Assembly (NCBI GenBank): GCA_019635795.1
Contig: JAHBYV010000013.1
Span: forward strand, 1 to 64,000
Length of the DNA: 64,000 bases
Reading direction: 5' to 3'
Source: Rhizobiaceae bacterium
Lineage (GTDB): Bacteria; Pseudomonadota; Alphaproteobacteria; Rhizobiales; Rhizobiaceae
Position 1 is the first letter of the stretch, and the number at the start of each line of letters is the position of its first letter. The notes under the pieces were generated by a model. The model saw only the letters and a program-made list of their open reading frames with translations, ran no database searches and was not told the origin of the DNA. Of the stretch, positions 52,189 to 62,232 are shown piece after piece. Position numbers and translations under genes: made by a program.

Positions 52189-52393
52189 GGCAAATCCGTC
52201 GACAATAGCTGCATCACAGGTGTAGCGCATTTTGACCCGCCGTCACGATAAAATTCCAAGGCTGTTCGCGCGCAATGGTGCTTCGTGCGGGGCCGGTGAA
52301 TGAGTTTCAGAGTTAATTTGAAAATGTGAAGGCCGTTGTTCTGGTATTCAGAACCGTTTGCTGCCTGTTTTAGCGCGGCCGAGGGAGGATACC

Positions 52394-53686
52394 TTGTTAG
52401 AAAAACTGTTCAGGCTCTCAGAGCATGGAACGTCCGTGCGCACGGAAATGCTGGCCGGTCTCACGACATTCCTGACAATGTCTTACATTATCTTCGTGAA
52501 CCCGGAGATCCTTTCGTCAACGGGTATGGACCGCAATGCGGTGTTTGTGGCGACCTGTCTGGCCGCCGCGCTTGGCTCGGCAGTCATGGCTTTCATGGCG
52601 AACTGGCCCATCGGCATGGCACCCGGCATGGGGCTGAATGCCTTCTTCGCCTTTACCGTGGTGGCTGCGCTGGGCTTCACCTGGCAACAGGCACTTGGGG
52701 CGGTGTTCATTTCCGGCGTGATCTTCTTCATCCTCACGGTTACAGGCGTACGAAGCTGGCTTGTGGCTGGAATTCCGCATTCGCTGCGCAGTGCAATCGC
52801 TGCCGGTATCGGACTATTTCTTGCAATCATTGCGCTCAAGAATGCCGGGATCGTGGTTGACAATCCCGCTACGCTGGTTGGTCTTGGCAACCTTCACAAT
52901 GTTGGTACGCTGCTTTCCATCTTTGGCTTTTTCGTCATTGCGGCGCTGGATTCCCTGAAGGTTCGGGGCTCGATCCTGATCGGCATTCTGGTCGTCACTA
53001 TCCTTTCAATGGTGTTTGGAATCAGCCAGTTTCAAGGTGTTGTTTCGATGCCGCCGAGCATCGGGCCGACGTTCCTCCAGCTCGATATTGCCGGCATTCT
53101 GCACGCCGGGATCATTCAGGTCATACTTGTGTTTGTGCTGGTGGAGGTTTTTGATGCGACGGGTACGCTGATTGGCGTGGCCAAACGCGCCAAGCTGATT
53201 GAGCCCGGTCGGCCCAACAATCTCGGCCGCGCGCTGTTCGCAGATTCCACCGCTATCGTTGCCGGTTCGCTTTTGGGTACGTCCAGCACAACGGCTTACG
53301 TGGAAAGTGCCTCCGGAGTACAGGCTGGCGGTCGCACAGGGTTGACAGCCCTGACGATTTCCCTTCTGTTTCTGGCTGCCTTGTTCGTATCACCGCTGGC
53401 GGCTGCGGTTCCGGCCTATGCTACGGCTCCCGCCTTGCTCTACGTCGCCGGCCTGATGATGCGCGAGTTGGTCGACGTTGACTGGGAAGACGTTACCGAG
53501 GCAACACCAGCGGCGCTGACTGCGCTTGCGATGCCGTTCACATACTCCATCGCGAACGGCCTCGCATTCGGGTTCATAAGCTACGTGATTATCAAGGCGG
53601 TGACCGGCAAGTTCAACCAGATCCACGCTGCAACGTGGCTTGTGGCAATCCTCTTCATCATCCGCTTTGCGTTCTTTGCAGAGTGA
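52394..53686 (+). CDS. NCS2-family purine permease (guanine/hypoxanthine/adenine)
   Basis: This 430-residue membrane transporter starts at TTG 52394 with GGAGG 6 nt upstream (MLEKLFRLSEHGTSVRTEM). It has 12-14 hydrophobic segments. Markers of the AzgA/PbuG branch are TEMLAGLTTFLTMSYIIFVNP, GMAPGMGLNAFFAFTVV, VLVEVFDATGTLIGVA and GTSSTTAYVESASGVQAGGRTGL. It imports purine bases by proton symport across the inner membrane. No purine catabolism genes lie beside it. Confidence 0.9.
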   Translation: MLEKLFRLSEHGTSVRTEMLAGLTTFLTMSYIIFVNPEILSSTGMDRNAVFVATCLAAALGSAVMAFMANWPIGMAPGMGLNAFFAFTVVAALGFTWQQALGAVFISGVIFFILTVTGVRSWLVAGIPHSLRSAIAAGIGLFLAIIALKNAGIVVDNPATLVGLGNLHNVGTLLSIFGFFVIAALDSLKVRGSILIGILVVTILSMVFGISQFQGVVSMPPSIGPTFLQLDIAGILHAGIIQVILVFVLVEVFDATGTLIGVAKRAKLIEPGRPNNLGRALFADSTAIVAGSLLGTSSTTAYVESASGVQAGGRTGLTALTISLLFLAALFVSPLAAAVPAYATAPALLYVAGLMMRELVDVDWEDVTEATPAALTALAMPFTYSIANGLAFGFISYVIIKAVTGKFNQIHAATWLVAILFIIRFAFFAE

Positions 53687-53691
53687 GGAAA

Positions 53692-55371
53692 CTAGAAAAG
53701 GCCTTCTATCTCACCTTTCTCGTTGAGATAGATGCGTTCGCTTGAAGGGGATTTCGGCAGGCCAGGCATTGTCATGATCTCACCGCAGATCGCCACGATA
53801 AAGCCTGCGCCTGCCGAAAGCCGCACTTCGCGCACCGGCACGACATGGCCGGTGGGTGCGCCACGCAGGTTAGGATCGGTCGAAAACGAATACTGCGTCT
53901 TGGCCATGCAAACAGGCAGATTGCCGTAACCCGCTGCTTCCCATGCCGCCAGTTGATCGCGCACCGACTTGTCCGCGATAGCCTCAGAGCCGCGATAGAT
54001 GCGCTTCACGATCGTGTTGATCTTCTCGAACAGCCGCATATCGTCAGGGTAGAGAGGTGAGAACTGTGACGCGCCACCTTCCGCAAGCTCAACAACCTTG
54101 TGTGCCAGTTCTTCAATGCCGGCAGAGCCGTGAGCCCAGTGCTTGCAGACGATAGCCTCCGTACCCAGCGAAGCAACGTAGTCCTTCATGGCTTGAATTT
54201 CGGCCTCGGTGTCAGACACGAAATGGTTGATCGCGACCACCGCAGGGACCCCAAACTGTTTGACGTTCTCAACGTGCCGGCCGAGGTTTGAGCATCCCTT
54301 TTTGACTGCCTCGACATTCTCCGGTCCAAGGTCCTCCTTCTTCACGCCGCCGTTCATTTTCATGGCGCGAACCGTTGCTACGATCACAGCCGCGGCAGGT
54401 TTCAGTCCTGCCTTGCGGCACTTGATGTCGAAGAATTTTTCAGCACCGAGGTCGGCTCCGAACCCGGCTTCGGTAACGACATAATCACCGAGTTTGAGCG
54501 CGGTCGTGGTTGCAATCACGGAATTGCAGCCATGTGCGATATTGGCGAATGGGCCCCCATGCACAAAAGCCGGATTATTTTCCAATGTTTGCACAAGGTT
54601 AGGCTGAACCGCATCCTTCAGCAACACGGCCATTGCGCCGTCGGCCTTCAGGTCGCGGGCGAAAACCGGAGATTTATCGCGCCGGTATGCGACGATGATA
54701 TCGCCGAGCCGCTTCTGCAAATCTTTCAAATCCCGGGCCAGGCACAGGATCGCCATGACTTCGGAAGCTACTGTGATGTCAAACCCGGCCTCGCGCGGAA
54801 AGCCGTTCGCAGCCCCGCCGAGCGAGCAAACGATCTCGCGCAATGCCCGGTCGTTCATGTCCATAACGCGCCGCCAGACAACGCGGCGGGTATCAATGCC
54901 AAGCTCATTGCCCCAATAGATATGATTGTCGATCAATGCCGACAGGAGATTGTGGGCGGTCGTGATTGCGTGAAAATCGCCGGTGAAGTGGAGGTTCATA
55001 TCCTCCATCGGAACGATCTGCGCATAGCCACCGCCCGCCGCACCACCCTTCACGCCAAAATTGGGGCCGAGTGAAGCTTCCCGTATGCAGATCACCGCGC
55101 GTTTGCCGATGCGGTTGAGGCCATCGCCAAGGCCGACAGTTGTGGTCGTCTTGCCTTCCCCTGCAGGGGTGGGATTGATCGCCGTCACAAGGATGAGCTT
55201 GCCATCCTTTTCCTTTTGCTTCGAGGCGATGAACGCGGCAGAGACTTTTGCCTTGTCATGGCCGTAGGGGATCAAATGCTCCAGCGGGATGCCGAGTTTG
55301 GCTCCAATATCCTGAATTGGCTTCTTTTTCGCCGCCCGCGCTATCTCGATGTCGGACTTGTGTTCGGCCAT
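53692..55371 (-). CDS. fhs: Formate-tetrahydrofolate ligase
   Basis: This 559-residue ATP-dependent enzyme makes 10-formyl-THF from formate and THF, linking one-carbon supply to purine and formyl-Met synthesis. The P-loop is [21 protein letters not shown]. Typical blocks are [42 protein letters not shown] and [19 protein letters not shown]. It converges with the permease gene and probably forms its own unit downstream of the 55478 operon. Confidence 0.97.
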   Translation of the reverse strand: MAEHKSDIEIARAAKKKPIQDIGAKLGIPLEHLIPYGHDKAKVSAAFIASKQKEKDGKLILVTAINPTPAGEGKTTTTVGLGDGLNRIGKRAVICIREASLGPNFGVKGGAAGGGYAQIVPMEDMNLHFTGDFHAITTAHNLLSALIDNHIYWGNELGIDTRRVVWRRVMDMNDRALREIVCSLGGAANGFPREAGFDITVASEVMAILCLARDLKDLQKRLGDIIVAYRRDKSPVFARDLKADGAMAVLLKDAVQPNLVQTLENNPAFVHGGPFANIAHGCNSVIATTTALKLGDYVVTEAGFGADLGAEKFFDIKCRKAGLKPAAAVIVATVRAMKMNGGVKKEDLGPENVEAVKKGCSNLGRHVENVKQFGVPAVVAINHFVSDTEAEIQAMKDYVASLGTEAIVCKHWAHGSAGIEELAHKVVELAEGGASQFSPLYPDDMRLFEKINTIVKRIYRGSEAIADKSVRDQLAAWEAAGYGNLPVCMAKTQYSFSTDPNLRGAPTGHVVPVREVRLSAGAGFIVAICGEIMTMPGLPKSPSSERIYLNEKGEIEGLF

Positions 55372-55477
55372 AAATTCCTCCCGCGGGCGCTTTTCGCCTC
55401 ATGCAATAAATAGCGCCGAAGCTGGACGTTCCGGGCTATCCCAAAACAGTCGCGGATTGGCTGGATTGCGACTTTGC

Positions 55478-56653
55478 CTATCTGTCCAGAATGCCGCGAA
55501 TTTCAACAAGCTGTGACCGCACCCGCAGCAGATTGAAGCCCAGCGTTGCCAGATGTGAGGGGAATATGAAGGAGGACTCGCTGCCGTTGGAAATGATCCA
55601 CGGTTGCATATCCAGCGCCGAACGCAACTGGCTCTCAGTGTTGTCCCAAATCTGCCGAAGGTTGCGGTCATTGATGACTGCATTGAAATCGACATGGGTG
55701 GCTTTGAGCAGGCCGTAATAGGCATAAAGCTGGCCATAAGCGAACCAGAACCGGTCATCGGCGCGCGGGTCGAGCCAACCTGCGTCCGACGCCTGAATCT
55801 GGCTGCGCAATATGTCGGATGTGGAGCCGATATCGCCGGAAATCCGGTCGAGGAAGACCAGCAGATTATCCGCCCGCGCATCGAATGTGGCGTTGCACTG
55901 GCCAAGCCGGTTGTTGAAATCTTCAAGCGTGGAAAGAGCCGCACGGTAAGCGCCAGGGGTAGGGCGGGTCAGTCCGTTGCTGCCGACATACCAGACAGTC
56001 TCGCCCCAGTTCATGTTCTCGCGGGCACTCTGGAGTCCCTGATCAATCTGCGACGTGCCGCGCACGCGGCCCAGCGTGTCAACCAGTTCGATGGTGGTGC
56101 GTCGTATCGCCTGATTTATGCCGAGCTGGAATGCAGCCTTGTTGTCCAGAAATGGCGTGTTGCGCCAGGGAATGCCGAAAAATCCCAGCTTTGAGGCGAG
56201 CATGGAGGGAATCCATGCGTTCTGGTTGACATTGAAATCGATGAGGAAAGCAGTCACGTCAACGATGGATGAACGCTGGCAAGTGTTGGCGCCTTGAAGC
56301 GGTTGCGTTCCGCCCGAGCCGGTAGCTGCGCTTTCGGCAGCCGATAGCGCAGCGGAAGCGTCTGCGCCGACCACAGCACCGGCTAGCGTTTTCCCGGTGT
56401 CGGCAGCGATGCGATTTTCTGGATAGTCGGGATCGAAATTCGACCAGACCTGCGTTTGAAAGACAAAATAGCCGTAGAACGCGACCAGCCCGACAATCGC
56501 GAGCCCGAACACTGCCTTTATGAGCAGGTTGCGCTTCGTGTACCAGCTTGTCAGCCACATAAACGGCCAGAGCAATATTCCGATAAGAAAGCCTATGCCG
56601 CGTCCGATCCAGCCAAACAAGCGCGCGAAGAAAGCAACAATCGGGTCAAGCAT
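55478..56653 (-). CDS. DUF2333 family membrane-anchored protein
   Basis: This 391-residue protein has two N-terminal hydrophobic segments (GRGIGFLIGILLWPFMWLTSW at about 17-37 and LIKAVFGLAIVGLVAFYGYFVF at about 44-66). Residues 70-391 form a mainly helical domain with NAWIPSMLASKLGFFGIPWRNTPF, matching DUF2333. The family has no known function. Topology suggests an inner-membrane anchor with the bulk in the periplasm. It is the last gene of a tightly packed operon (12-bp gap to the upstream gene). Confidence 0.78.
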   Translation of the reverse strand: MLDPIVAFFARLFGWIGRGIGFLIGILLWPFMWLTSWYTKRNLLIKAVFGLAIVGLVAFYGYFVFQTQVWSNFDPDYPENRIAADTGKTLAGAVVGADASAALSAAESAATGSGGTQPLQGANTCQRSSIVDVTAFLIDFNVNQNAWIPSMLASKLGFFGIPWRNTPFLDNKAAFQLGINQAIRRTTIELVDTLGRVRGTSQIDQGLQSARENMNWGETVWYVGSNGLTRPTPGAYRAALSTLEDFNNRLGQCNATFDARADNLLVFLDRISGDIGSTSDILRSQIQASDAGWLDPRADDRFWFAYGQLYAYYGLLKATHVDFNAVINDRNLRQIWDNTESQLRSALDMQPWIISNGSESSFIFPSHLATLGFNLLRVRSQLVEIRGILDR

Positions 56654-56665
56654 CCAGTCGTTCCT

Positions 56666-57952
56666 TCAGTCGGTAATGCCATAAAGGCGTTCGCGAAACG
56701 CAGCCTTGTCTTTCAAATATGTGTTTTTAAGCGTCTCGACAACATTCTCGCGCCATTGCGGCGTGAATGATTCATAGTCGTCATAGAAACCCTGTTTGTT
56801 GAACACATATCGGGAGACGAAATCGAACCGCACAAAATCTGAAATCAACCGGTTCGTCAGCCAGGCATCGGGATGATCCGGCTTTGCGCGCACGACAAGA
56901 AACCGCATCGGCGCGGGCACATCTTCCAGCCGAATCTGGCCATATTGGGCAATTTCACGCTTCGCCGCATTTAGGAAAGGGAATGTACCTTCCCGGTTGA
57001 TGATGTCGGCATGGCTCTGAATCCATGTCTGATACCAGACCATCGTTGCGCCTGTCAGGTCGCGCTCAGGCTCCACTTCGCGAATGATCCCGCGAATTGC
57101 CATTTCAGCGCGGTGTTCGAGATAGCCCGAACGCTCTATCCATGAGGCGCGGGGCAGCTCCAATCGTCCCGTGCTTGCGAGGAATCGGAACACGCGCTCG
57201 GCGTCGGTAATTGACAGGTAGCTGACCTGCCAAGGCCTCGAACGTCTGAAGCCGGGTGCATTCGGGTCGCCAATAACCGTGGTTATTTCCTTGTCGATAA
57301 AGACGTACAGACCGCCGAAATGGCTCGTCCAGAACGTGTTATGCCGGAAAATGACCTGATCGGGCACAAGCGCGTTCTCTCGAATATCGCCGGTTACTTT
57401 CGCCAGATCCACCATGTGGTTAAGCATGTCATCATCCCGCCACGCATCCGGTTCGAGCTTGAGCCGGTCCACAAGCTTGCCAAGCTCTGCGGCTTTGCCC
57501 AGCACATCCTCCGCGGATAGCACGCGGAACTCGACCTGATTGATCGAAAGCAGGTCTTCGATCGTTTCTACCTTTGCAACGGAGTCCTCGATCTCGCCAT
57601 AGATCACATCCTTGATCGTCAGCGCGTCGATGGCACGGCTGTTGCGGGACATGAACTCGTAGACCAGTTGTCCGGTGTTCGAAAAAGCCGTGTGCACGAC
57701 AGGTAAATCAATCTGATCCGGGGTGAGAATGATGAACCGGCGATTGATCTGGTTGGGGTCGAGATAGGAGTTGTCGCCAAGCTCTTTGGCAATTTGCGGT
57801 GAGAAGCCGGTTCGATCAATCTCGAATTTCTTCAGTTTCGTGGGCTTCAGTCCGAAGGCTTTCAGCGCCTTGTTATAGCGCTCGATAAGGTGCGGTTCCT
57901 CCACCCTGAGCAACCGACCATAAATCAGTTCGTTGCGATGCAGCAGATCCAT
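56666..57952 (-). CDS. Conserved protein of unknown function (probably DUF6638)
   Basis: This 428-residue soluble protein begins MDLLHRNELIYGRLLRVEE. It is charged, with no membrane segment or recognisable catalytic motif. Notable conserved-looking blocks are FRHNTFWTSHFGGLYVFIDK, the central PWQVSYLSITDAERVFRFLAS and PAPMRFLVVRAKPDHPDAWLTNRL. It sits between the AAA+ gene (21-bp gap) and the DUF2333 gene (12-bp gap), so it is probably a component of the same assembly. The DUF assignment is from memory and not checked. Confidence 0.72.
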   Translation of the reverse strand: MDLLHRNELIYGRLLRVEEPHLIERYNKALKAFGLKPTKLKKFEIDRTGFSPQIAKELGDNSYLDPNQINRRFIILTPDQIDLPVVHTAFSNTGQLVYEFMSRNSRAIDALTIKDVIYGEIEDSVAKVETIEDLLSINQVEFRVLSAEDVLGKAAELGKLVDRLKLEPDAWRDDDMLNHMVDLAKVTGDIRENALVPDQVIFRHNTFWTSHFGGLYVFIDKEITTVIGDPNAPGFRRSRPWQVSYLSITDAERVFRFLASTGRLELPRASWIERSGYLEHRAEMAIRGIIREVEPERDLTGATMVWYQTWIQSHADIINREGTFPFLNAAKREIAQYGQIRLEDVPAPMRFLVVRAKPDHPDAWLTNRLISDFVRFDFVSRYVFNKQGFYDDYESFTPQWRENVVETLKNTYLKDKAAFRERLYGITD

Positions 57953-57973
57953 CAGGCGAAACGCCCCGCGCCA

Positions 57974-59884
57974 TCACCCATTCCATAAACCCTTCTTCTT
58001 CAACTCTTCGATCTCGCGAACAGCACGTTCACGAAGGCGCGTGTCGCGCACCAGCTTTTGCACGGCAGAGTCGTCAGCGCGGTCGGAATAGCGGAACTCG
58101 CTATCGGCGTACCGATTGATTTCCTGCATCACCATTTCCATGTTGAACGGCCCGCGCAGCTCTTCGATCATCGCTTTCTTTTCATCATATGTCTTGCGCA
58201 TGAAGGCTTCCGGCGTTTCAAACCATTCGTCCGGAAGCTCAATATCCATCGCGCGCATTTTGATTGCGTCAGTCACATTCTTGATTGCGCGTCCGGTAAA
58301 CCGCGGCTCAGCTTCCTTTATCATGTGCAGATAAGCGCCAACGTCAGCCATGGTTTTCGGCTGGCCATGCTCCTTGGTGAAGCGCTCATAGACTTTCATC
58401 AATCCGTCTTCATGGGGCTTGGAATGGCTTTCGTAGGCGGTATCAACCGCGCGCTTGATTTCCTGTGCTGCGTTTAGCTCGTGTTCGCCGAGCGGGATCT
58501 TGTGATTTTTGCCTGCCAGCAGAACGAATATGTCTACGTAGTCAGCCTCGGTTTGCGGCCCGTCCACCAGCCATCTGGCACCCGCGCGCTGACGCAGCGC
58601 ATCATCCACGTTTTCCGGGTAGTTTGAGAACATGCCGAAGGAACAATTGCCGCGAATGACGGTGTTCGTTCCTGAAAAGGCGTTCATCAAAACGCCAGTA
58701 ATTTCATGTTGCCCTGCCGATGCCCGGTCGTCGGAGCGCTTGGCCGCCACCTGATCTATGTCGTCGATAGTCCCAAAGCCTATGGCGCGCGGGTTCAGCA
58801 CATTGTCGATAAATGCCTTACAGTTTTGTCCGGATTTGCCCTGATAGGACGAAATCTGGTCAACCCCGAAATTCTCATAGTGGAACGGATAGCCGGCAAT
58901 CTGGCAGTAGTCATTGACCATGCCGGCAATCATCTGGATCAAGGTAGTCTTTCCGGTGCCCGGCGCGCCGTCACCGATGAACGTGAACAGGAAACCGCCA
59001 AGCTCGACAAACGGGTTGAGTTGCCGGTCAAAATCATAGGCCATCAGCATTTTGGCCAGTTTCAGCGACTGGTATTTTGCGATGTGGTTGCCGACGACCT
59101 CATCCGGCTTCTTGAATGTCATTTCCAGTGGCTTGGACTTTTTGCCGGGCGCAACGTCGAAGCCGTCAATGTTGAAATCGTCTTTCTCGATCCGGATGTG
59201 CGTGTCTTCAAACGAGCCAAGGCCATCGAAACGTGCTTTTCGCGAAAGCAGGCTTTCGATTGCAACGCGCGCAAACGCGCGTGCGCGCGCGGTGAGCGTG
59301 ACGTCATCCGTCGCGCCCGAAATTGCCGTGTCCAGCCCTGCAATCAGCGACTTCACTGCATCTTGCGGCGTATCAAAATTGAACTGGGGCGGCGCGATAT
59401 CGTTTGGCGATTCCCCATCGCTATCGATCAGTTGCAACAGATAGGACGCGAGCGTGAAGGCGGTCACATAGGCGGAAGCTGACAGCAGTTTCCTGAAATT
59501 GCTTGCTTCCTCGCCATCCAGCGGTGTGCGCGCATTTCGTGCCTGAAGCGATTCCAGATCGCTGGCGCGCGCAAACACATCCGAGACTGCAAGGGCAATC
59601 GCAATGCCCCGGCGTGCGCGGTAGAGAAGCGTGTGTTGTGCAATGTCGAGAAGCTGATCGCCGGGGCGTATTGCAGCAACGGTTTTCGAAAGTTCGACCT
59701 CGCGAGAGCGTCCAACCGACCCGGTTGAGACGGTCGAAACAAATCGCCGGTTTGTACCCGCAAGCGCGGTGCCGGACTGGCTGTTCGCCTGTTCGAGGAC
59801 GACGATGCGCGTTATGAAGCTTTGTGCGGTTGGCACATGTTTTTCAATGTCCGCTTCCGAAATCGTTGTCAGTCCGGTGTCCAT
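57974..59884 (-). CDS. AAA+ ATPase of unknown function
   Basis: This 636-residue ATPase has an N-terminal helical region (1-260) that precedes an AAA+ module. Walker A is GDGAPGTGKTT at about 304-314. The Walker B-like strand IGFGTIDDID (368-377) has Asp374-Asp375 where most AAA+ enzymes have Asp-Glu. Sensor 1 is FSNYPENVD (419-427), and arginines at 431-437 (RQRAGAR) may include the finger. A helical C-terminus follows. No protease, VWA or DNA-binding domain was seen. Gene order places it in the middle of a five-gene operon. It is probably a remodelling ATPase whose partner proteins are the neighbours. Confidence 0.8.
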   Translation of the reverse strand: MDTGLTTISEADIEKHVPTAQSFITRIVVLEQANSQSGTALAGTNRRFVSTVSTGSVGRSREVELSKTVAAIRPGDQLLDIAQHTLLYRARRGIAIALAVSDVFARASDLESLQARNARTPLDGEEASNFRKLLSASAYVTAFTLASYLLQLIDSDGESPNDIAPPQFNFDTPQDAVKSLIAGLDTAISGATDDVTLTARARAFARVAIESLLSRKARFDGLGSFEDTHIRIEKDDFNIDGFDVAPGKKSKPLEMTFKKPDEVVGNHIAKYQSLKLAKMLMAYDFDRQLNPFVELGGFLFTFIGDGAPGTGKTTLIQMIAGMVNDYCQIAGYPFHYENFGVDQISSYQGKSGQNCKAFIDNVLNPRAIGFGTIDDIDQVAAKRSDDRASAGQHEITGVLMNAFSGTNTVIRGNCSFGMFSNYPENVDDALRQRAGARWLVDGPQTEADYVDIFVLLAGKNHKIPLGEHELNAAQEIKRAVDTAYESHSKPHEDGLMKVYERFTKEHGQPKTMADVGAYLHMIKEAEPRFTGRAIKNVTDAIKMRAMDIELPDEWFETPEAFMRKTYDEKKAMIEELRGPFNMEMVMQEINRYADSEFRYSDRADDSAVQKLVRDTRLRERAVREIEELKKKGLWNG

Positions 59885-59896
59885 GCGGTCCTCGCT

Positions 59897-61042
59897 TTAC
59901 ACATCCGAAATGACCTGTCCCTTGGACAGGATATGCACCTTGTAGCCCGCGAAAATCTTCTGCGCCTCTCCGGCGGCATAGAGCGCCTGATACGCCTCGT
60001 GCGGAATGAGCGCGTGCTTTTCATAGGCAGAAACGCCCATGCGCGCGGCTTCAAGATCGTCTGTGTTGACGTAAAATTCCTGCGTTGCCTTTTCCGACGA
60101 CCACAAACCGCGCCGCCCGGGTCGCTCTGCCTTGGAGTAGACCTCCTGGATCGTCCATGTAAGAAGCCAGGCATTCTCCGGCTTTCGCACCTTGTTCAAG
60201 ACCTCGGTAACAGTCGAATTATGCTCGGTTATTCCTGCCGAATAGAATGGGCCGAGCACGAGTCTGCGAAGCTGCTTGGGGTGCAGCGTTTCAAAATCCT
60301 TGTCGAGATTGTTGGCGATTGTCGCGGGCGAAAGTGAATAGGCCGAGTTCTTCTCCGTAAACGCATCGAATTGATGTGCAAGTTCGGGATTCAACAAACC
60401 GTCCACCGGAAGCGGAATTTTCACCTTCTCGTTGAGCTTGTTGTCGCCAGTAACGAGTTGCCGCACGAGAGCGGGCGAAGAATCTTCGATCGTTGCCATA
60501 TAGATCAGCGGCAAATTGGCCGTGCCGTCAAAGGTCGCCCAATGCACCAGATAATAGGGGCGCCCATTGTTCGGATTGACCGAAACCTTGGCAGTTTGGG
60601 CCAGGGTGAATGGTCCAAAAATCTCGCCGTTGCTCACATCCTCAAGATAAAGCCGCTCGGCCATGCTGCGTTGAAGCGCGGTCGGGAAGTCCTTGTGGCG
60701 CAAAATGAAATCCGCCATTTCGGCCCGCAACTCGTCCGGTTGGGGAATGGCGGCCAGTCGCTCATTCGCCTGCCGACGGTCGTTTTCCAGTTCAAGCACA
60801 TGCTGGAAAACGGGAAAGCCACTTTCCGCGCGTGAAATCCGGAACTTGTCAATGAATCCCAGCCGATTGCGCCAACAATCAAATGTGCGCTCCAGCTTGC
60901 TGATATATTCTGCGGCGACCCTGGTAACGAGGTCATGCCGGTAGAGCGATGAGCGCTCGTCTGACATGAAAATGTCCAGACCCTTCAGAGCCGCCGAAAT
61001 CGCCGCGAAATATTGCGCAGCGGGTTCACTATCGTTTTTCAT
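59897..61042 (-). CDS. Conserved protein of unknown function upstream of the AAA+ gene
   Basis: This 381-residue soluble protein begins MKNDSEPAAQYFAAISAALKG. The first 150 residues are helical. The middle contains FGPFTLAQTAKVSVNPNNGRPYYLVHWATFDGTANL, a compact beta-rich block. The C-terminus has EVYSKAERPGRRGLW and YKVHILSKGQVISDV. No membrane segment, signal peptide or known catalytic motif was found. The 12-bp gap to the AAA+ gene suggests that the two are produced together. Function unknown. Confidence 0.68.
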   Translation of the reverse strand: MKNDSEPAAQYFAAISAALKGLDIFMSDERSSLYRHDLVTRVAAEYISKLERTFDCWRNRLGFIDKFRISRAESGFPVFQHVLELENDRRQANERLAAIPQPDELRAEMADFILRHKDFPTALQRSMAERLYLEDVSNGEIFGPFTLAQTAKVSVNPNNGRPYYLVHWATFDGTANLPLIYMATIEDSSPALVRQLVTGDNKLNEKVKIPLPVDGLLNPELAHQFDAFTEKNSAYSLSPATIANNLDKDFETLHPKQLRRLVLGPFYSAGITEHNSTVTEVLNKVRKPENAWLLTWTIQEVYSKAERPGRRGLWSSEKATQEFYVNTDDLEAARMGVSAYEKHALIPHEAYQALYAAGEAQKIFAGYKVHILSKGQVISDV

Positions 61043-61051
61043 GCCTCAGGT

Positions 61052-62140
61052 TCAGGCGCGCACGTAGTCGGCGGTGTTGTGCTTGCGCAGGACTTCATCG
61101 AATCGCCGTGCAAACGCTTCGTCCGCAAGCTTCTTTCGCCGCTGAATGTCGGCAGTCGTCACCATGTTCTTTTCATGCAGCTCAAGCAGGTCGCCAATAT
61201 GCTTCTGCGCAGCCGCACCAATGCCTGCCATTGTCTCTTCGGCGGTGTTATCCACCTTTGAGCCAAGCGTGTTGATCTTGTGTGCGACATCCTGCTGAGC
61301 GGCTGTTTTCAAGGAATCTTCCAGAGCCTTGTAAAGAACGATGCGCTGTTCGGTATCGATGGTCAGCTTGTTTATCAGCGTATTCTGGGCGGCAATCTGG
61401 TTGTTCAATGAATCAACGAAGGTCTGGAACATGGATGTGTAGCGCTCCAGCGTCTGGCTTGCGGCCAGCAATTCCTGTTCCTTGGCCTGCCGCTCATTAT
61501 ATTCCGTGGCCAGCTTTGAGCGTTCGCCTTCAAGCTGGGTCCGCTCTTTCTGGTTGGTCGAGGCGGTGATTTTGTTCTCAATGTCGAGCAACATGGGGTT
61601 GAGTTCCATGATGCGCTTTTGCACCGCTTCAAGTTCCGCCATGGTTACCTTGCGGCGCTCGATGACCTGAGAGAGCGAGGTTTCCGATGTCTTGTAGCGC
61701 TGATCCAGAATTTGCTTCTGATCTTTGAGAATGCCGACAATCGTGTCCGACTTTGCAAGCAATTCCTGGAGGTTGCCGGCAAGCGACATGTTGCGAACGC
61801 GCTCTGTGCGCATTCTCTGTTTGCGGGCTTGTGAAAAAATGCCGACGATGTTTTCCCACGTCGTGTAGCTCTTCATGCTTTCGAATTCTGTTCCGAAAAC
61901 ATTTGTTGCGTCCTCCAGACCGATGATCAGGTCCGCAATATTGCTTTCCATCACCTTCTGCTGCTTGAGCACGTCTTCGATGCGGGCATTCTCAATGTCA
62001 AAATCGGCATTGCCAATCTTGGCGTCAGAGCGCGCCAGCTTGTCCAGCATGGTCGAGGATTGGTCGATCTTCGTTCGCATGTCTTCGACAACGCGTTTCG
62101 TTTTTTCGATTTCGGCGTCGAAGTTCTGAAGTTCGGCCAT
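61052..62140 (-). CDS. Coiled-coil protein, first gene of the unknown operon
   Basis: This 362-residue protein starts at ATG 62140 (MAELQNFDAEIEKTKRVVEDM) with GGGAGG 7 nt upstream. Nearly the whole length is heptad-rich, for example QILDQRYKTSETSLSQVIERR and ERSKLATEYNERQAKEQELLA, so it is a long cytosolic coiled coil. The spacing and helix-rich layout resemble TelA/toxic-anion-resistance proteins, but similarity is not strong enough for a name. It probably acts as a scaffold for the neighbouring AAA+ ATPase. Thymidine kinase lies 92 bp upstream on the same strand. Confidence 0.7.
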   Translation of the reverse strand: MAELQNFDAEIEKTKRVVEDMRTKIDQSSTMLDKLARSDAKIGNADFDIENARIEDVLKQQKVMESNIADLIIGLEDATNVFGTEFESMKSYTTWENIVGIFSQARKQRMRTERVRNMSLAGNLQELLAKSDTIVGILKDQKQILDQRYKTSETSLSQVIERRKVTMAELEAVQKRIMELNPMLLDIENKITASTNQKERTQLEGERSKLATEYNERQAKEQELLAASQTLERYTSMFQTFVDSLNNQIAAQNTLINKLTIDTEQRIVLYKALEDSLKTAAQQDVAHKINTLGSKVDNTAEETMAGIGAAAQKHIGDLLELHEKNMVTTADIQRRKKLADEAFARRFDEVLRKHNTADYVRA

Positions 62141-62232
62141 GCGCAACCTCCCGGAAAATGGGTCTCGATTTCAGGAATATATGTGGCGTTGGCAGCGATT
62201 GGAAGGCGTAGGCCGCGAAAACGCAATGCGTG

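Noticed and set aside
58706-59482. 258-codon plus-strand frame opposite the AAA+ gene
   Set aside because: Antisense shadow; the minus-strand frame holds the Walker A and sensor-1 motifs.
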